DNA of 64,000 nucleotides from an uncultured Lachnospiraceae bacterium (lineage in GTDB: Bacteria > Bacillota > Clostridia > Lachnospirales > Lachnospiraceae). Below are positions 33,301 through 40,657 of this stretch, piece by piece. The stretch spans positions 1 to 64,000 of the forward strand of contig CACZJL010000005.1 of assembly GCA_902781505.1 (NCBI GenBank), read 5' to 3'. The stretch's first letter is position 1. The number at the start of each line of letters is the position of its first letter. The notes below the pieces were generated by a model that was not told the origin of the DNA, did no database searches, and saw only the letters and a program-made list of their open reading frames with translations. A program made the translations under genes and the position numbers.

Positions 33301-33643
33301 AACAGTTACAGGAACGGCAAAGGACGGATTTACAATCACCAACAGTCACACAGTGACTGAGCCGGAGCCTGAAAAGCCGGACGATGGGCCAAAGCCGGAG
33401 ACGCCAGCTGAGGATCCAAAGCCAGGCAATCCGAAAGAAGAGCCAAAGCCAAATCATACACCGGAAACTCCTCCGACACCGTTTCAGCCTCCAATTGAGG
33501 AAGAACCAGAGCATTACATTATTGTTTCTTCTAAGGTATCAACGGGTGATACTTCTAAGACTGTGCTTTATGCAGTGATCTTAATTGTGGCGGCAGGAGT
33601 GCTTGCATTTGCCACAAGGACACGTAAAAAAGACAAGGAATAA
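27350..33643 (+). CDS. giant cell-wall-anchored surface protein with SpaA/CnaB-like repeats
   Basis: A 2,097-residue adhesin-like protein. It has a signal peptide (basic start, hydrophobic AAFLAAFLLVM, cleavage near VSAAES). Residues ~40-870 hold several beta-sandwich adhesin domains (for example YVKGTFLLDGQ and GKTEEKTDRVDGW segments). A SpaA-like domain (INKFDKDNSAKVLEGAKF) is at ~873-985. Seven related ~95-residue SpaA/CnaB-like repeats span ~1235-1902, followed by a CnaB-type domain (VTKVWDDKDNADKLRP). A Pro/Glu/Lys-rich wall spacer at ~2003-2057 leads to a VSTGD motif, a membrane helix and a basic tail. That motif replaces LPxTG. The ATG at 27350 follows AGAGGA; an upstream frame was rejected. 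Self-forming isopeptide bonds are likely in some domains. No sortase gene is in the window. Confidence 0.9.
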   Translation: MRRVKKNILKRTAAFLAAFLLVMTSTPVGTLVSTIKTVSAAESVDLIDASTIESGVYTSANCQNSDKISGTTAPLDRDATVYAKFRFNFKDKLQDGDTLTFTYQLPSNIHANTVTNGVGKDDQSVESFDYTIDANGLVTIKMRPQWIAEHNDKTYAQVILDLKLDEADEAGKDEVVYSFPGTGTSVTIPLKEGKVTNKSKGVSRDDTTGIATWNVNFSVNSNLKDFVITDELGSDLDYVKGTFLLDGQSVSADVAGKTATVNLGTVQYGSHTLTYQTKLAKDAVANADGSFSNDTNNASFKWQGKTEEKTDRVDGWIPDAGYFYHYIGKSGNINGEDISWTVTLNDGNVKAEVAGKTYTDTLGANQKYTGSALIKDSAGNVVKTVALDETAGSFSYTFPEDAKADKYTVTYTTKTTAKSASYKNKANFLGQETDASVNGGSYEMTSKSVDSSKAESDGVATWTILVDATQAPNGLTSLKIKDNASANWPGEWNDLALQNDSFVVEVGGRTLTAGVDYRLNITSQHEYELEFLNASSEPIKELVKVTYKTDINKSGSFTYKNNANVTYTTDGAEFTENPHASFAITKHAFEKKIVSEPKYDANLGGWVVGYQMFVNTDNTYTADGAGKEDLGTAEAMIIDHLPDGMTYVAGSGKLGPNSWSMKAIEPERYNAETGELTFAATVNGKTPINVEYQALVSKDVLEPGKTKNFDNKAIFSFGSDGENNWGPVVASTAITSDVLEKTGASDGGDCIEYTVNINKQGYDLVPKSDTIVLSDTPDSRTSFLPKSVKLLDAAGNDISTEVRASVTDGVVSFTLPDSKPVVLKYSVKMKGDVGTVLTDVSNSISLNGKSGVVSGNKANYKINASKASGGGSKNFLYINKFDKDNSAKVLEGAKFALYKFTGDIETFDASSVSNLADFDLNSNYFTKVGEGISSKSGGLQLKDNNADLDPASLYYFKEIEAPEGYELDASTKYPIWVMLSDPDAYNVTKIEAAHAAAKKLVTAWVNAVNDPEMADLSKTVSEDTDFYLYNRVAQYRYLVTKNWVDADADKRPQVCFSAFVFDSEANAYRYVADDEKNLNVVTGKTYRGAETGYITKKTTADGDVNVAKFVFASKDINGRALSYKIVELPSSQANAAGDYSVELLQAFATNGENASVTVAGKTINASDYVKDGKVSFDAKGNVLVSAEVMNAISTQSNVKGYTATFTQSDSLDNSDPRSTYINTNITDVNTKITEEFLVSIDKVDVNGARLAGAELAVKNADGKTVASFTSDADKKHELKLAPGTYTLTEVKAPSAAYAKAEDITFVVASDGKVKVNNAEVATVTMTDDYAAHEVSVEKTDINGKLIAGAAMEIRSGSTVVDSWTTTTAAHKASLKPGTYTVVETQAPEGYEKAANQTLVVENDGSFTVDGKAAAKVTVVDEYKDREVRILKTDLAGAGLAGAKLKVTKADAAKTLVAEWTSTADVKTISVQPGNYILTEVAAPSAAYIVADDIAFAVGIDGKVTVSGKAVEAVTMINTLKGYDVAISKVDVTGAALSGASLEVLDKATGKTVKSFTSGTAEEKVNVTAGTYVLHEVSAPSANYKLASDIEFVVTEEGKVTVSGKEVSKVAMTDEYADHQVVLSKQDVNGNLLAGAALKVTERSGAEVASFTSSTANKTITVKPGTYVLSEISTPSSAYAKASDIEFTVAVDGKITVAGKSVALITMVDEYVPHAVSISKTDVAGAALAGAMLKVTKADAARTVVAEFTSTAEDKKISVPAGSYILTEVAVPSADYVLAADIAFEVSENGKVTVAGKEVTKVVMIDETAAHEISLTKVKEDGTALSGASLEIKDAAGKTVESFTSSDVAHKISLVAGTYTLHEVKAPAGFVTASDVTFVVETDGTVQVAGKTVTAVSMTDAYDNGSTSVKVTKVWDDKDNADKLRPESLTVALVADGVKTGNTLVLTEKENWQGEFNGLAEKKNGDAIVYTVEEESFANSDKYTATVTGTAKDGFTITNSHTVTEPEPEKPDDGPKPETPAEDPKPGNPKEEPKPNHTPETPPTPFQPPIEEEPEHYIIVSSKVSTGDTSKTVLYAVILIVAAGVLAFATRTRKKDKE
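31055..33057 (+). repeat. array of seven SpaA/CnaB-like coding repeats
   Basis: Seven units of ~280-291 bp start near 31055, 31340, 31619, 31909, 32197, 32483 and 32774. Each encodes a Lys-Thr/Val-Asp strand (as in SISKTDV), a PGTYxLxEV segment, a GKVTVxGK turn and a final MTDEY-like strand. Units 3 and 6 share almost identical KVTKADAA cores, which suggests duplication. Confidence 0.88.
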
Positions 33644-33658
33644 GTAGAGTTTTTATAA

Positions 33659-33725
33659 GTGGGTTTTCAGGGTGAATCCGCCGGTAAACGGGAGGGAAAA
33701 CTTTGAAAACCCACATTTCTTTTTC
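33659..33725 (+). terminator. probable intrinsic terminator after the surface protein
   Basis: GTGGGTTTTCA (33659-33669) and TGAAAACCCAC (33704-33714) form an 11-bp stem over a long, partly structured loop, followed by a T-rich tract. Confidence 0.7.
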
Positions 33726-33762
33726 CTTCTTGATAATAAGGAAAAGGTTTGCCTCGATTCTA

Positions 33763-33791
33763 TTGACCAGTCAGAAACCGTGTGCTATTAT
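33763..33791 (+). promoter_or_regulatory. predicted murA promoter
   Basis: TTGACC (33763-33768) and TATTAT (33786-33791) are spaced 17 bases apart, about 115 bases before murA. Confidence 0.7.
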
Positions 33792-33908
33792 GCAATTTCG
33801 AGCGGAGTTTTTTCTATTTGGAAAGAGTATAATAGGAAGTGTTTGATTCTGCTTTGGGTTATGTTAAAATGAAACAAATGAACGTTGGAAAACCAACAGG
33901 TGATGAAT

Positions 33909-35201
33909 ATGGAACAGTACATTGTTAAGGGCGGGCGTCCTTTAAAGGGCTCTGTTGTGATTGGCGGAGCGAAAAATGCTGCACTTGGAATCCTTGCAGC
34001 AGCTATTATGGCAGATGAAACCGTACAGGTAGATAACCTGCCGAATGTAAGAGATACCCGTGTTATGTTACAGGCGGTCGAAGGCATCGGCGCGCAGGTA
34101 CAGTATATTTATAATAACTCCGTGCAGATCAACGGAAAGCTCATTACGGATATTGACGTAGAATACGACTATATTCGTAAGATTCGTGCGTCTTATTATT
34201 TACTTGGCGCGCTGCTTGGCAAGTACCATGAAGCTCGTGTAGCGCTTCCCGGTGGCTGCGATATCGGAAGCCGTCCGATTGACCAGCATTTAAAGGGCTT
34301 CAGAGCACTTGGCGCAACAGTTGATTTAGACCATGGCATGATTTATGCGAAGGCTGAGAAGCTCATCGGTGCACATATTTATTTTGATGTAGTCAGTGTA
34401 GGCGCAACTATCAACCTCATGCTTGCAGCAAGTATGGCTGAGGGTGAGACCATTATGGAAAATGTTGCGAAGGAGCCACATATCGTTGATGTGGCGAACT
34501 TCTTAAACTCTATGGGTGCCAATATCCGTGGTGCAGGTACTGATGTAATCCGTATCCGTGGTGTGAAGAGATTACATGGAACAACTTATTCCATTATCCC
34601 GGATCAGATTGAGGCAGGTACGTTTATGGCGGCAGCAGCAATCACACATGGTGATATTCAGGTAACAAACGTTATTCCGAAGCACCTTGAGTCAATTTCT
34701 GCCAAGCTTGCAGAAATGGGCTGTACCATCGTAGAAGGTGACGAGAGCGTTCGTGTCATTGCACAGAACAGAGAGCTTCGTCCTACCAATATTAAGACTC
34801 TGCCATATCCCGGCTTCCCAACGGATATGCAGCCTCAAATTGCAACAGCATTAGCTCTTGCGTCCGGCTCTTCTTTAGTTACAGAGAGTATCTTTGAGAA
34901 CCGTTTCAAGTATGTCGATGAGTTAAACAGAATGGGTGCGAGCATTAAGGTTGAAGGAAACACAGCATATGTAGAAGGCGTTAAGAAGTTTACGGGTGCA
35001 GATGTGGATGCTCCTGACTTAAGAGCCGGTGCTGCACTTGTTATTGCTGCACTTTCTGCTGATGGCTTTTCTTCTATTAGCGACATTCAGTATATCCAGC
35101 GTGGTTACGAAGACTTTGAAACAAAGTTAAAGAGCCTCGGTGGACAGATTGCGAAGGTAGACAATGAGCATGATGCTCATAAGTTCAGACTCTCGGTATA
35201 A
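33909..35201 (+). CDS. murA: UDP-N-acetylglucosamine 1-carboxyvinyltransferase
   Basis: A 430-residue enzyme that transfers enolpyruvate from PEP to UDP-GlcNAc, the first committed step of peptidoglycan synthesis. Seen: KGSVVIGGAKNAAL with the catalytic Lys/Asn pair, ALPGGCDIGSRPID with the reactive Cys117 (fosfomycin target), and LRAGAALVIAAL near the C-terminus. The ATG at 33909 has AGGTG 8 bases away; ATG 33903 and TTG 33885 are in frame but badly spaced. It is monocistronic, with its own promoter and terminator. Gram-positives often carry two MurA copies; which this is cannot be told. Confidence 0.95.
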   Translation: MEQYIVKGGRPLKGSVVIGGAKNAALGILAAAIMADETVQVDNLPNVRDTRVMLQAVEGIGAQVQYIYNNSVQINGKLITDIDVEYDYIRKIRASYYLLGALLGKYHEARVALPGGCDIGSRPIDQHLKGFRALGATVDLDHGMIYAKAEKLIGAHIYFDVVSVGATINLMLAASMAEGETIMENVAKEPHIVDVANFLNSMGANIRGAGTDVIRIRGVKRLHGTTYSIIPDQIEAGTFMAAAAITHGDIQVTNVIPKHLESISAKLAEMGCTIVEGDESVRVIAQNRELRPTNIKTLPYPGFPTDMQPQIATALALASGSSLVTESIFENRFKYVDELNRMGASIKVEGNTAYVEGVKKFTGADVDAPDLRAGAALVIAALSADGFSSISDIQYIQRGYEDFETKLKSLGGQIAKVDNEHDAHKFRLSV

Positions 35202-35214
35202 AATGAATTCAATG

Positions 35215-35242
35215 GAGAGGACGCAAGTCCCCTCTTTTTTTT
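35215..35242 (+). terminator. intrinsic terminator after murA
   Basis: GAGAGGAC and GTCCCCTC pair around GCAA with one mismatch and are followed by eight T residues. Confidence 0.8.
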
Positions 35243-35271
35243 ATGCAGAAATAAGGGAAATATGGTAAGAT
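35242..35271 (+). promoter_or_regulatory. possible promoter of the two-component operon
   Basis: An extended -10, TGGTAAGAT (ends 35271), with a weak TATGCA -35 about 18 bases upstream. It lies between the murA terminator and the histidine kinase start. Confidence 0.4.
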
Positions 35272-35303
35272 TATTCCAAAGATTTTTGTAAAAGGGGGCG
35301 TCA

Positions 35304-36782
35304 ATGAAGCTTAAGAATAAGTTGAAACTTGCATTTGTTATTATGACGGTCCTTCCTGTTCTTCTGACTGGGGTTGCGATTTTTGTACTGTTTCAGATTC
35401 AGGCGTCGAAGTTTGAAGAGACGTATGGCACGACGGGCTTTTCACTGAATCACCTGTACTCATCAAACTTTGCCCTGTCAGAGATTACAGACGGAATCTA
35501 TAACGGAATTAAGGCGACGGCCAAGGATAATCCGAATCTGCTTGTGAATCCGGATTATCAGGAAGGTATTTCCATTCAGTTAAAGGACAGACTGTCTACG
35601 ATGGTCATTGTCTATACCGGACAGGTTATTTATACGTCGAGCGAATATTCCGGAGCGGAGCTCACGGAGATTCTGCCGGATCCGGAGAGGACGAGTGATT
35701 ACGGGTCTCCCGGAATCTACAGAGATGGAAGCTTCCCGGAAATCATTAAAATGATTCATTTTACGACGACAGACGGGCGAACCGGCTGTGTGTATATTCT
35801 TACGTCTTTAAAGCAGGTGATCCCGCAGATGAAAAATTTCATGGTGGAAGCAGTGATTCTGGTGCTGGCAATCTTACTGATTACCTCAGCAACACTCGAT
35901 TACTGGATCTACATGTCGGTTGTAAAACCGTTGGAACGTCTGCGAATTGCGGCACAGAATATCAGGGATGGTAACCTGGACTTTGACATGAACACCAGAG
36001 GTAAGGATGAATTCTCAGATTTGTCGAGAGATTTCGAAGAGATGAGAAAGCAGCTGAAGACATCGACCGATCAAAGGTTGAAGGACGATGCTGAGGAAAA
36101 GGAACTGATTCGAAATATTTCACATGATTTAAAGACGCCGTTAACGGCGATTCGAGGATATATTGAGGGCTTAAGAGACGGTGTTGCCAATACGCCGGAA
36201 AAGCAGCAGAAATATATACAGACTATCTATAATAAGAGCGATGACATGAACAACCTGATTAATGAGCTGACGTTGTTTTCAAAGCTGGATACAAACCGTA
36301 TCCCGTATGAATTCCACCGGCTCAGTGTGAAGGATTATTTTGAGGACTGTATCGCGGAAATCGGACTGGACCTGGACTCGCAGGATATTCGTCTCGAGTA
36401 CAACTACCATCCGGATGAAGAGGTATTTGTAACCGCAGATCCCGAGCAGCTCAAACGTGTTATTAATAATATTATCAGCAACTCTGTGAAGTATCGGGAC
36501 CCGAACCGGAAGGGTGTCATTCTGGTTGATATTTACGACGAGGGAGAGTATGTGCATATCCGCATCCGTGATAACGGAAAGGGCATCGCTACCGCCGATT
36601 TAAGCAAGATTTTCGACCGGTTCTACCGAACAGAGCGTTCCAGAAATTCCCAGACGGGAGGTTCCGGAATCGGGCTGGCAATTGTACGCAAGATTATCCT
36701 GGATCATAAAGGTAAGATTTGGGCAGAAAGCGTGGAAGGCGAAGGCACGACCATGCATATTAACTTGAAGAAATTATCTTAG
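35304..36782 (+). CDS. sensor histidine kinase
   Basis: A 492-residue membrane kinase. Membrane helix 1 is at residues ~9-32 and helix 2 at ~188-210, enclosing a ~155-residue extracellular sensor domain. A HAMP linker follows. The dimerization box ISHDLKTPLTAIRGY carries the phospho-acceptor His274. The ATPase domain shows NNIISNSVKYR (N box), DNGKGI (G1), FDRFYRTERSR (F box) and GGSGIGLAIV (G2). It is 16 bases upstream of an OmpR-type regulator, its evident partner. The signal is unknown; the gene follows murA but has a terminator in between. Confidence 0.95.
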   Translation: MKLKNKLKLAFVIMTVLPVLLTGVAIFVLFQIQASKFEETYGTTGFSLNHLYSSNFALSEITDGIYNGIKATAKDNPNLLVNPDYQEGISIQLKDRLSTMVIVYTGQVIYTSSEYSGAELTEILPDPERTSDYGSPGIYRDGSFPEIIKMIHFTTTDGRTGCVYILTSLKQVIPQMKNFMVEAVILVLAILLITSATLDYWIYMSVVKPLERLRIAAQNIRDGNLDFDMNTRGKDEFSDLSRDFEEMRKQLKTSTDQRLKDDAEEKELIRNISHDLKTPLTAIRGYIEGLRDGVANTPEKQQKYIQTIYNKSDDMNNLINELTLFSKLDTNRIPYEFHRLSVKDYFEDCIAEIGLDLDSQDIRLEYNYHPDEEVFVTADPEQLKRVINNIISNSVKYRDPNRKGVILVDIYDEGEYVHIRIRDNGKGIATADLSKIFDRFYRTERSRNSQTGGSGIGLAIVRKIILDHKGKIWAESVEGEGTTMHINLKKLS

Positions 36783-36798
36783 GAAAGAGGGCTTATTT

Positions 36799-37488
36799 AT
36801 GAGCAGAGTATTGATAGTAGAAGATGAAGAGGCAATTGCAGATATTGAGAAGGATTATCTGGAGTTAAGCGGATTTGAGGTTGTGATTCGCTCTGACGGA
36901 ACCAGCGGTCTTGAAGCTGCATTAAAGGAGGATGTTGACATCATTATCCTTGATATTATGCTTCCTGGTGTGGATGGATATGAAATCTGCAAGAAGGTTC
37001 GCGAAAAGAAGAATGTTCCGATTATCATGGTTTCTGCCAAGAAGGAAGATATTGATAAAATCAGAGGCCTTGGAACCGGTGCAGATGATTATATGACCAA
37101 GCCATTCTCCCCTTCTGAACTGGTAGCCCGTGTAAAGGCTCATCTGGCCCGTTATGAGCGCCTGATTACCTCCACAAAGCCGGATAACATGGTTGTGGAA
37201 CTCAGAGGAATCCGTATCGATAAGACGGCGCGTCGCGTATTCATCAATGGCGAAGAAAAGGCATTTACCACGAAGGAGTTTGACCTTTTAACTTTCCTTG
37301 CGGAGCATCCGAACCATGTTTACACAAAGGATGAACTCTTTAAGGAAATCTGGGGCATGGATTCTGTCGGTGACATTGCAACCGTTACCGTGCATATCAA
37401 GAAGATTCGCGAAAAGATTGAGTACGATACGTCAAAGCCACAGTATATCGAAACCATCTGGGGTGTTGGCTATCGCTTCAAGGTTTGA
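36799..37488 (+). CDS. OmpR/PhoB-family response regulator
   Basis: A 229-residue DNA-binding regulator. The receiver domain (residues 1-120) has the acidic pair in VEDEEA, phospho-acceptor Asp52 in ILDIMLPG, and the conserved Lys in MTKPFSP. The C-terminal winged helix shows FTTKEFDLLTFLAEHP, DIATVTVHIKKIREKI and IWGVGYRF. A GGAAAGAGGG site precedes the ATG. It is cotranscribed with the kinase. The target genes are unknown. Confidence 0.95.
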   Translation: MSRVLIVEDEEAIADIEKDYLELSGFEVVIRSDGTSGLEAALKEDVDIIILDIMLPGVDGYEICKKVREKKNVPIIMVSAKKEDIDKIRGLGTGADDYMTKPFSPSELVARVKAHLARYERLITSTKPDNMVVELRGIRIDKTARRVFINGEEKAFTTKEFDLLTFLAEHPNHVYTKDELFKEIWGMDSVGDIATVTVHIKKIREKIEYDTSKPQYIETIWGVGYRFKV

Positions 37489-37540
37489 TTTTGGAGTTAT
37501 CTTTTGGTTTTGAACCGGAATTTTGTGAATATGAGTTTTC

Positions 37541-37593
37541 GGGGGCAAAGGGGCCGCTCGCTTTATGTCGGGTTCCTCTTGCCCTCTTTTTTT
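37541..37593 (+). terminator. probable intrinsic terminator after the response regulator
   Basis: GGGCAAAGGGG pairs imperfectly with TTCCTCTTGCCC across a ~20-base loop and is followed by CTCTTTTTTT. Confidence 0.65.
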
Positions 37594-37603
37594 GAGGTGA
37601 AGT

Positions 37604-38380
37604 GTGAAGGTTATTTTTGAAGATGAAAAGATGATTATTGTGGAGAAGGACCCAGGCGAGCTGACGCAGAGCGGAAAGGTGTCGGAACCGGATCTGATCA
37701 GTCGTCTGCAGGTAATGCGAAAGCAGAGAAAAGAACCGCCATTTATTGCGGTTTTGAATCGTCTTGACCGACCGGTTGGAGGCCTTGTGCTTTTTGCGAA
37801 GGATTCAAAGACGACGGCCAGACTGACGGAACAGATGAAAGCAGGCAGGATTCATAAAACTTATGAAACCTGGGTGATGAAGGTTGGCAACACGGCAACG
37901 GAAACGGAAGCCGGGCGGCTTGAGGATTTCCTTCTTAAGGATGGCAGAACGAATAAGTCAGCTGTGGTTCCTGAAGGAACGAAGGACGCAAAGAAGGCGA
38001 TTTTAGAGTATAAGGTTTTGAAAAGAGCGCACGATGCAGCGGGACATGAATTGCTGCTTCTTCGAATTCATCTCCTGACAGGTCGACATCATCAGATTCG
38101 TGCACAGCTGTCTTCGCGCGGATTTGTGATTTTAGGCGACAGCAAGTATCTGGACGATGCGCGAAAATCGGGTGCAGATGCTTCACAGAGCGCCGGTACG
38201 AGCAATGCGCGGGGTGAAGTTAAGCAGAGTGCAGGCGCGAGCGATGCCGGAATGCCAGGGATTCCTCAGCTCAGGAGAGGGCAGATTGCATTGTATTCTG
38301 TGGAACTGACGATTGGAGAAGGTACAAAGCAGGAACGCTCGTTTAACATAAAGTGGGATGGAGAAAACTGGACGTTCTGA
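37604..38380 (+). CDS. RluA-family pseudouridine synthase
   Basis: A 258-residue enzyme that isomerises uridine in rRNA or tRNA. Seen: the catalytic motif NRLDRPVGGLVLFAK with the active Asp near residue 55, and TGRHHQIRAQLS near residue 160. No S4 RNA-binding domain is present. An unusual ~35-residue insertion rich in Ala, Ser and Gly (YLDDARKSGADASQSAGTSN and onward) breaks the C-terminal part before RRGQIALYSVEL. The start is GTG at 37604, supported by GAGGTGA. The RNA target cannot be inferred. Confidence 0.88.
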   Translation: MKVIFEDEKMIIVEKDPGELTQSGKVSEPDLISRLQVMRKQRKEPPFIAVLNRLDRPVGGLVLFAKDSKTTARLTEQMKAGRIHKTYETWVMKVGNTATETEAGRLEDFLLKDGRTNKSAVVPEGTKDAKKAILEYKVLKRAHDAAGHELLLLRIHLLTGRHHQIRAQLSSRGFVILGDSKYLDDARKSGADASQSAGTSNARGEVKQSAGASDAGMPGIPQLRRGQIALYSVELTIGEGTKQERSFNIKWDGENWTF

Positions 38381-38451
38381 CCGGTGACAAAGCCTTAGCG
38401 GGCGAAATTCGCCTTTGAATGGATGTCTCATAGGACGGAAAGGAGAAGAGG

Positions 38452-38973
38452 ATGATTCTTGAAGAAGAGAAGAGACTGACGGAGCTGACGAGGAAGATGT
38501 TAGAGTTTGACCGCGGTGATGCGAAGAGATGCCAGCATTTTCTGAAGGTGGCAACCTTTGCACAGCTGATTGCGAAGGGAGAGGAGCTTTCGGATAGCGA
38601 TTACTATACGGTACTGGCAGCGGCACTGGTGCATGACATCGGGATAAAGCCGGCAGAAGCGCATCTTCACTGTAACAGCGGAAAGGCGCAGGAGCAGGAA
38701 GGACCGGCCTATGCAGAAGCGTTGCTTTCAGAATGCGGATATGAGGATGCTGTAATTAAGAGAGTGTCTTATCTTGTTGGCCACCATCACACCTATTCTG
38801 AAATTGACGGGGCGGATTATCAGATTCTGGTGGAAGCCGATTTCCTCACGAATCTGTATGAGGACGGAGTGTCGAAAGTCGCAGCACAGACGGCGCTTGA
38901 AAAGATTTTTAAGACCCAAACGGGCAGAGAGTTACTTACAACCATGTACCTGAGTGAAGAACAGCAGTTTTAA
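38452..38973 (+). CDS. HD-domain phosphohydrolase
   Basis: A 173-residue HD-superfamily metal-dependent hydrolase. Seen: the first His in CQHFLKV (~residue 29), the His-Asp pair VHDIGIKP (~residues 63-69), two further His in VGHHHTY and the last Asp in VEADFLTNL. This is the full ligand set. Members cleave nucleotides or phosphodiesters; the substrate here is unknown. An AAAGGAGAAGAGG site precedes the ATG. It lies 71 bases after the RluA-family gene, possibly in one transcript, and 131 bases before proS. Confidence 0.88.
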   Translation: MILEEEKRLTELTRKMLEFDRGDAKRCQHFLKVATFAQLIAKGEELSDSDYYTVLAAALVHDIGIKPAEAHLHCNSGKAQEQEGPAYAEALLSECGYEDAVIKRVSYLVGHHHTYSEIDGADYQILVEADFLTNLYEDGVSKVAAQTALEKIFKTQTGRELLTTMYLSEEQQF

Positions 38974-39039
38974 CCGGGAACCTGGGATTTGCATGCGGGT
39001 GAAAGCGGCGGGAAAGGTAAAGAAAAGAGGCGGTGGCAT

Positions 39040-39068
39040 TTGCCAAGTCGGGCGCGACGTGCTATTCT
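39040..39068 (+). promoter_or_regulatory. predicted proS promoter
   Basis: TTGCCA (39040-39045) and TATTCT (39063-39068) are spaced 17 bases apart, ~37 bases before the start codon. The leader is too short for a T-box. Confidence 0.6.
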
Positions 39069-39104
39069 TATTGAGTATGTTTTTAATATTTGAGAGGTCA
39101 AATT

Positions 39105-40538
39105 ATGGCAGATAAGTTAGTTAGAGAAATTACCTCTATGGATGAGGATTTCACACAGTGGTACACAGACGTGTGCGTAAAGGCTGAGCTCATTGCGTAC
39201 AGCCACATCAAGGGCTTCATGGTTATCAAGCCTTATGGTTATGCAATCTGGGAGAATATTCAGAAGGAACTCGATAAGAGATTTAAGAAGACAGGCGTTG
39301 AGAACGTTTCCATGCCTCTTTTAATCCCTGAGAGCCTTTTAGCAAAAGAGGGTGAACTGGTAAATGGTTTCGCACCTGAAGTTGCCTGGGTTACAGCAGG
39401 CGGTCAGGAGCCTTTAACAGAGCGTCTTTGCATCAGACCAACATCCGAGACTGTTTTCTCTGATTTCTACAAGGATGATGTTCATTCTTACCGTGATCTG
39501 CCACGTTTATATAATCAGTGGTGCTCCGTTGTAAGATGGGAGAAGGAAACACGTCCTTTCTTACGTTCCCGTGAGTTCTTATGGCAGGAAGGCCATACAA
39601 TTCATGCAACGAAAGAAGAAGCAGAAGACAGAACACAGATGATGTTAAATCTCTATGCTGATTTCCTTTCTGAGGATATGGCTATTCCTACAATCAAGGG
39701 CCAGAAGACTGAGAAGGAGAAGTTCGCAGGTGCGGAAGCTACTTACACAATCGAAGCTTTAATGCACGACGGACGTGCTCTTCAGAGTGGTACATCTCAC
39801 TTCTTCGGACAGAAGTTTGCAGAAGCTTATGATATTACATTTACCGATAAGGATAACAAGCTGAAGTATGTATGGCAGACATCCTGGGGGATGACAACCC
39901 GTCTCATCGGCGCTATGATTATGGTGCATGGTGATAACGAAGGTCTTGTTCTTCCTCCACACATCGCTCCTACACAGGTTGTTGTAATTCCTATCATGCA
40001 GAAGAAGGAAGGCGTTTTGGAGAAGGCAAGAGAAGTTGAGTCTACTCTGATCGATGCAGGCTTCCGTGTTAAGGTTGATGATTCTGACAAGAGCCCCGGC
40101 TGGAAGTTCTCTGAAGCTGAGATGCGTGGTATCCCTGTTCGTGTAGAAATGGGACCTCGTGATATCGAAGCAGGTCAGGCTGTTTTAGTTCGCCGTGATA
40201 CAAGAGAAAAGATTACTGTTGCAATCGACAATCTTGCTGAGGAAATCAAGAATCTTCTTGAGACAATCCAGAAGGATATGTATGAAAGAGCTAAGAACCA
40301 CCGCGATACTCATACATTCGAAGCACATAGTTCTGAAGAGTTCTCTGATATGATTCAGAACAAGGATGGCTTTGTTAAGGCTATGTGGTGTGGCGACAGA
40401 GCATGTGAAGACAAGATCAAGGAAGATTTCGGTGCAACAAGCCGCTGTATCCCTTATGAACAGGAGAACCTCTCCGATGTCTGCCCAATCTGTGGCAAGC
40501 CGGCAAAGCACATGGTAATCTGGGGCAAGGCATATTAA
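39105..40538 (+). CDS. proS: prolyl-tRNA synthetase, archaeal/eukaryal-type
   Basis: A 477-residue class II synthetase that charges tRNA-Pro. It lacks the editing insertion of the bacterial-type enzyme and has the short C-terminal zinc-like extension: CGDRAC and [11 protein letters not shown] near the end. Motif 2 ([20 protein letters not shown] in part, as [12 protein letters not shown]) and motif 3 ([12 protein letters not shown]) are clear. The ATG at 39105 follows GAGAGG; an upstream frame adds five residues. This type is common in Clostridia and some other bacteria. The gene has its own promoter and a strong terminator. Confidence 0.96.
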   Translation: MADKLVREITSMDEDFTQWYTDVCVKAELIAYSHIKGFMVIKPYGYAIWENIQKELDKRFKKTGVENVSMPLLIPESLLAKEGELVNGFAPEVAWVTAGGQEPLTERLCIRPTSETVFSDFYKDDVHSYRDLPRLYNQWCSVVRWEKETRPFLRSREFLWQEGHTIHATKEEAEDRTQMMLNLYADFLSEDMAIPTIKGQKTEKEKFAGAEATYTIEALMHDGRALQSGTSHFFGQKFAEAYDITFTDKDNKLKYVWQTSWGMTTRLIGAMIMVHGDNEGLVLPPHIAPTQVVVIPIMQKKEGVLEKAREVESTLIDAGFRVKVDDSDKSPGWKFSEAEMRGIPVRVEMGPRDIEAGQAVLVRRDTREKITVAIDNLAEEIKNLLETIQKDMYERAKNHRDTHTFEAHSSEEFSDMIQNKDGFVKAMWCGDRACEDKIKEDFGATSRCIPYEQENLSDVCPICGKPAKHMVIWGKAY

Positions 40539-40582
40539 AATCCGGCGACACCTGGTGGGACTTCCCGTATGATTAAATAAAC

Positions 40583-40627
40583 AAAAAGCTGCGAAGAAAT
40601 GAAATTGCATTTCCTCGCAGCTTTTTT
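40583..40627. terminator. bidirectional intrinsic terminator
   Basis: AAAAAGCTGCGAaGAAATG pairs with CATTTCcTCGCAGCTTTTTT around a short loop. It lies between the converging proS and GT4 genes. Confidence 0.9.
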
Positions 40628-40657
40628 ATGTTCACAGTCAGTTCCCTTAAGGGACAA

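Noticed and set aside
38974..39104. T-box riboswitch upstream of proS
   Set aside because: The gap is only 131 bases and no T-box core sequence or specifier-loop layout is visible; a plain promoter is present.
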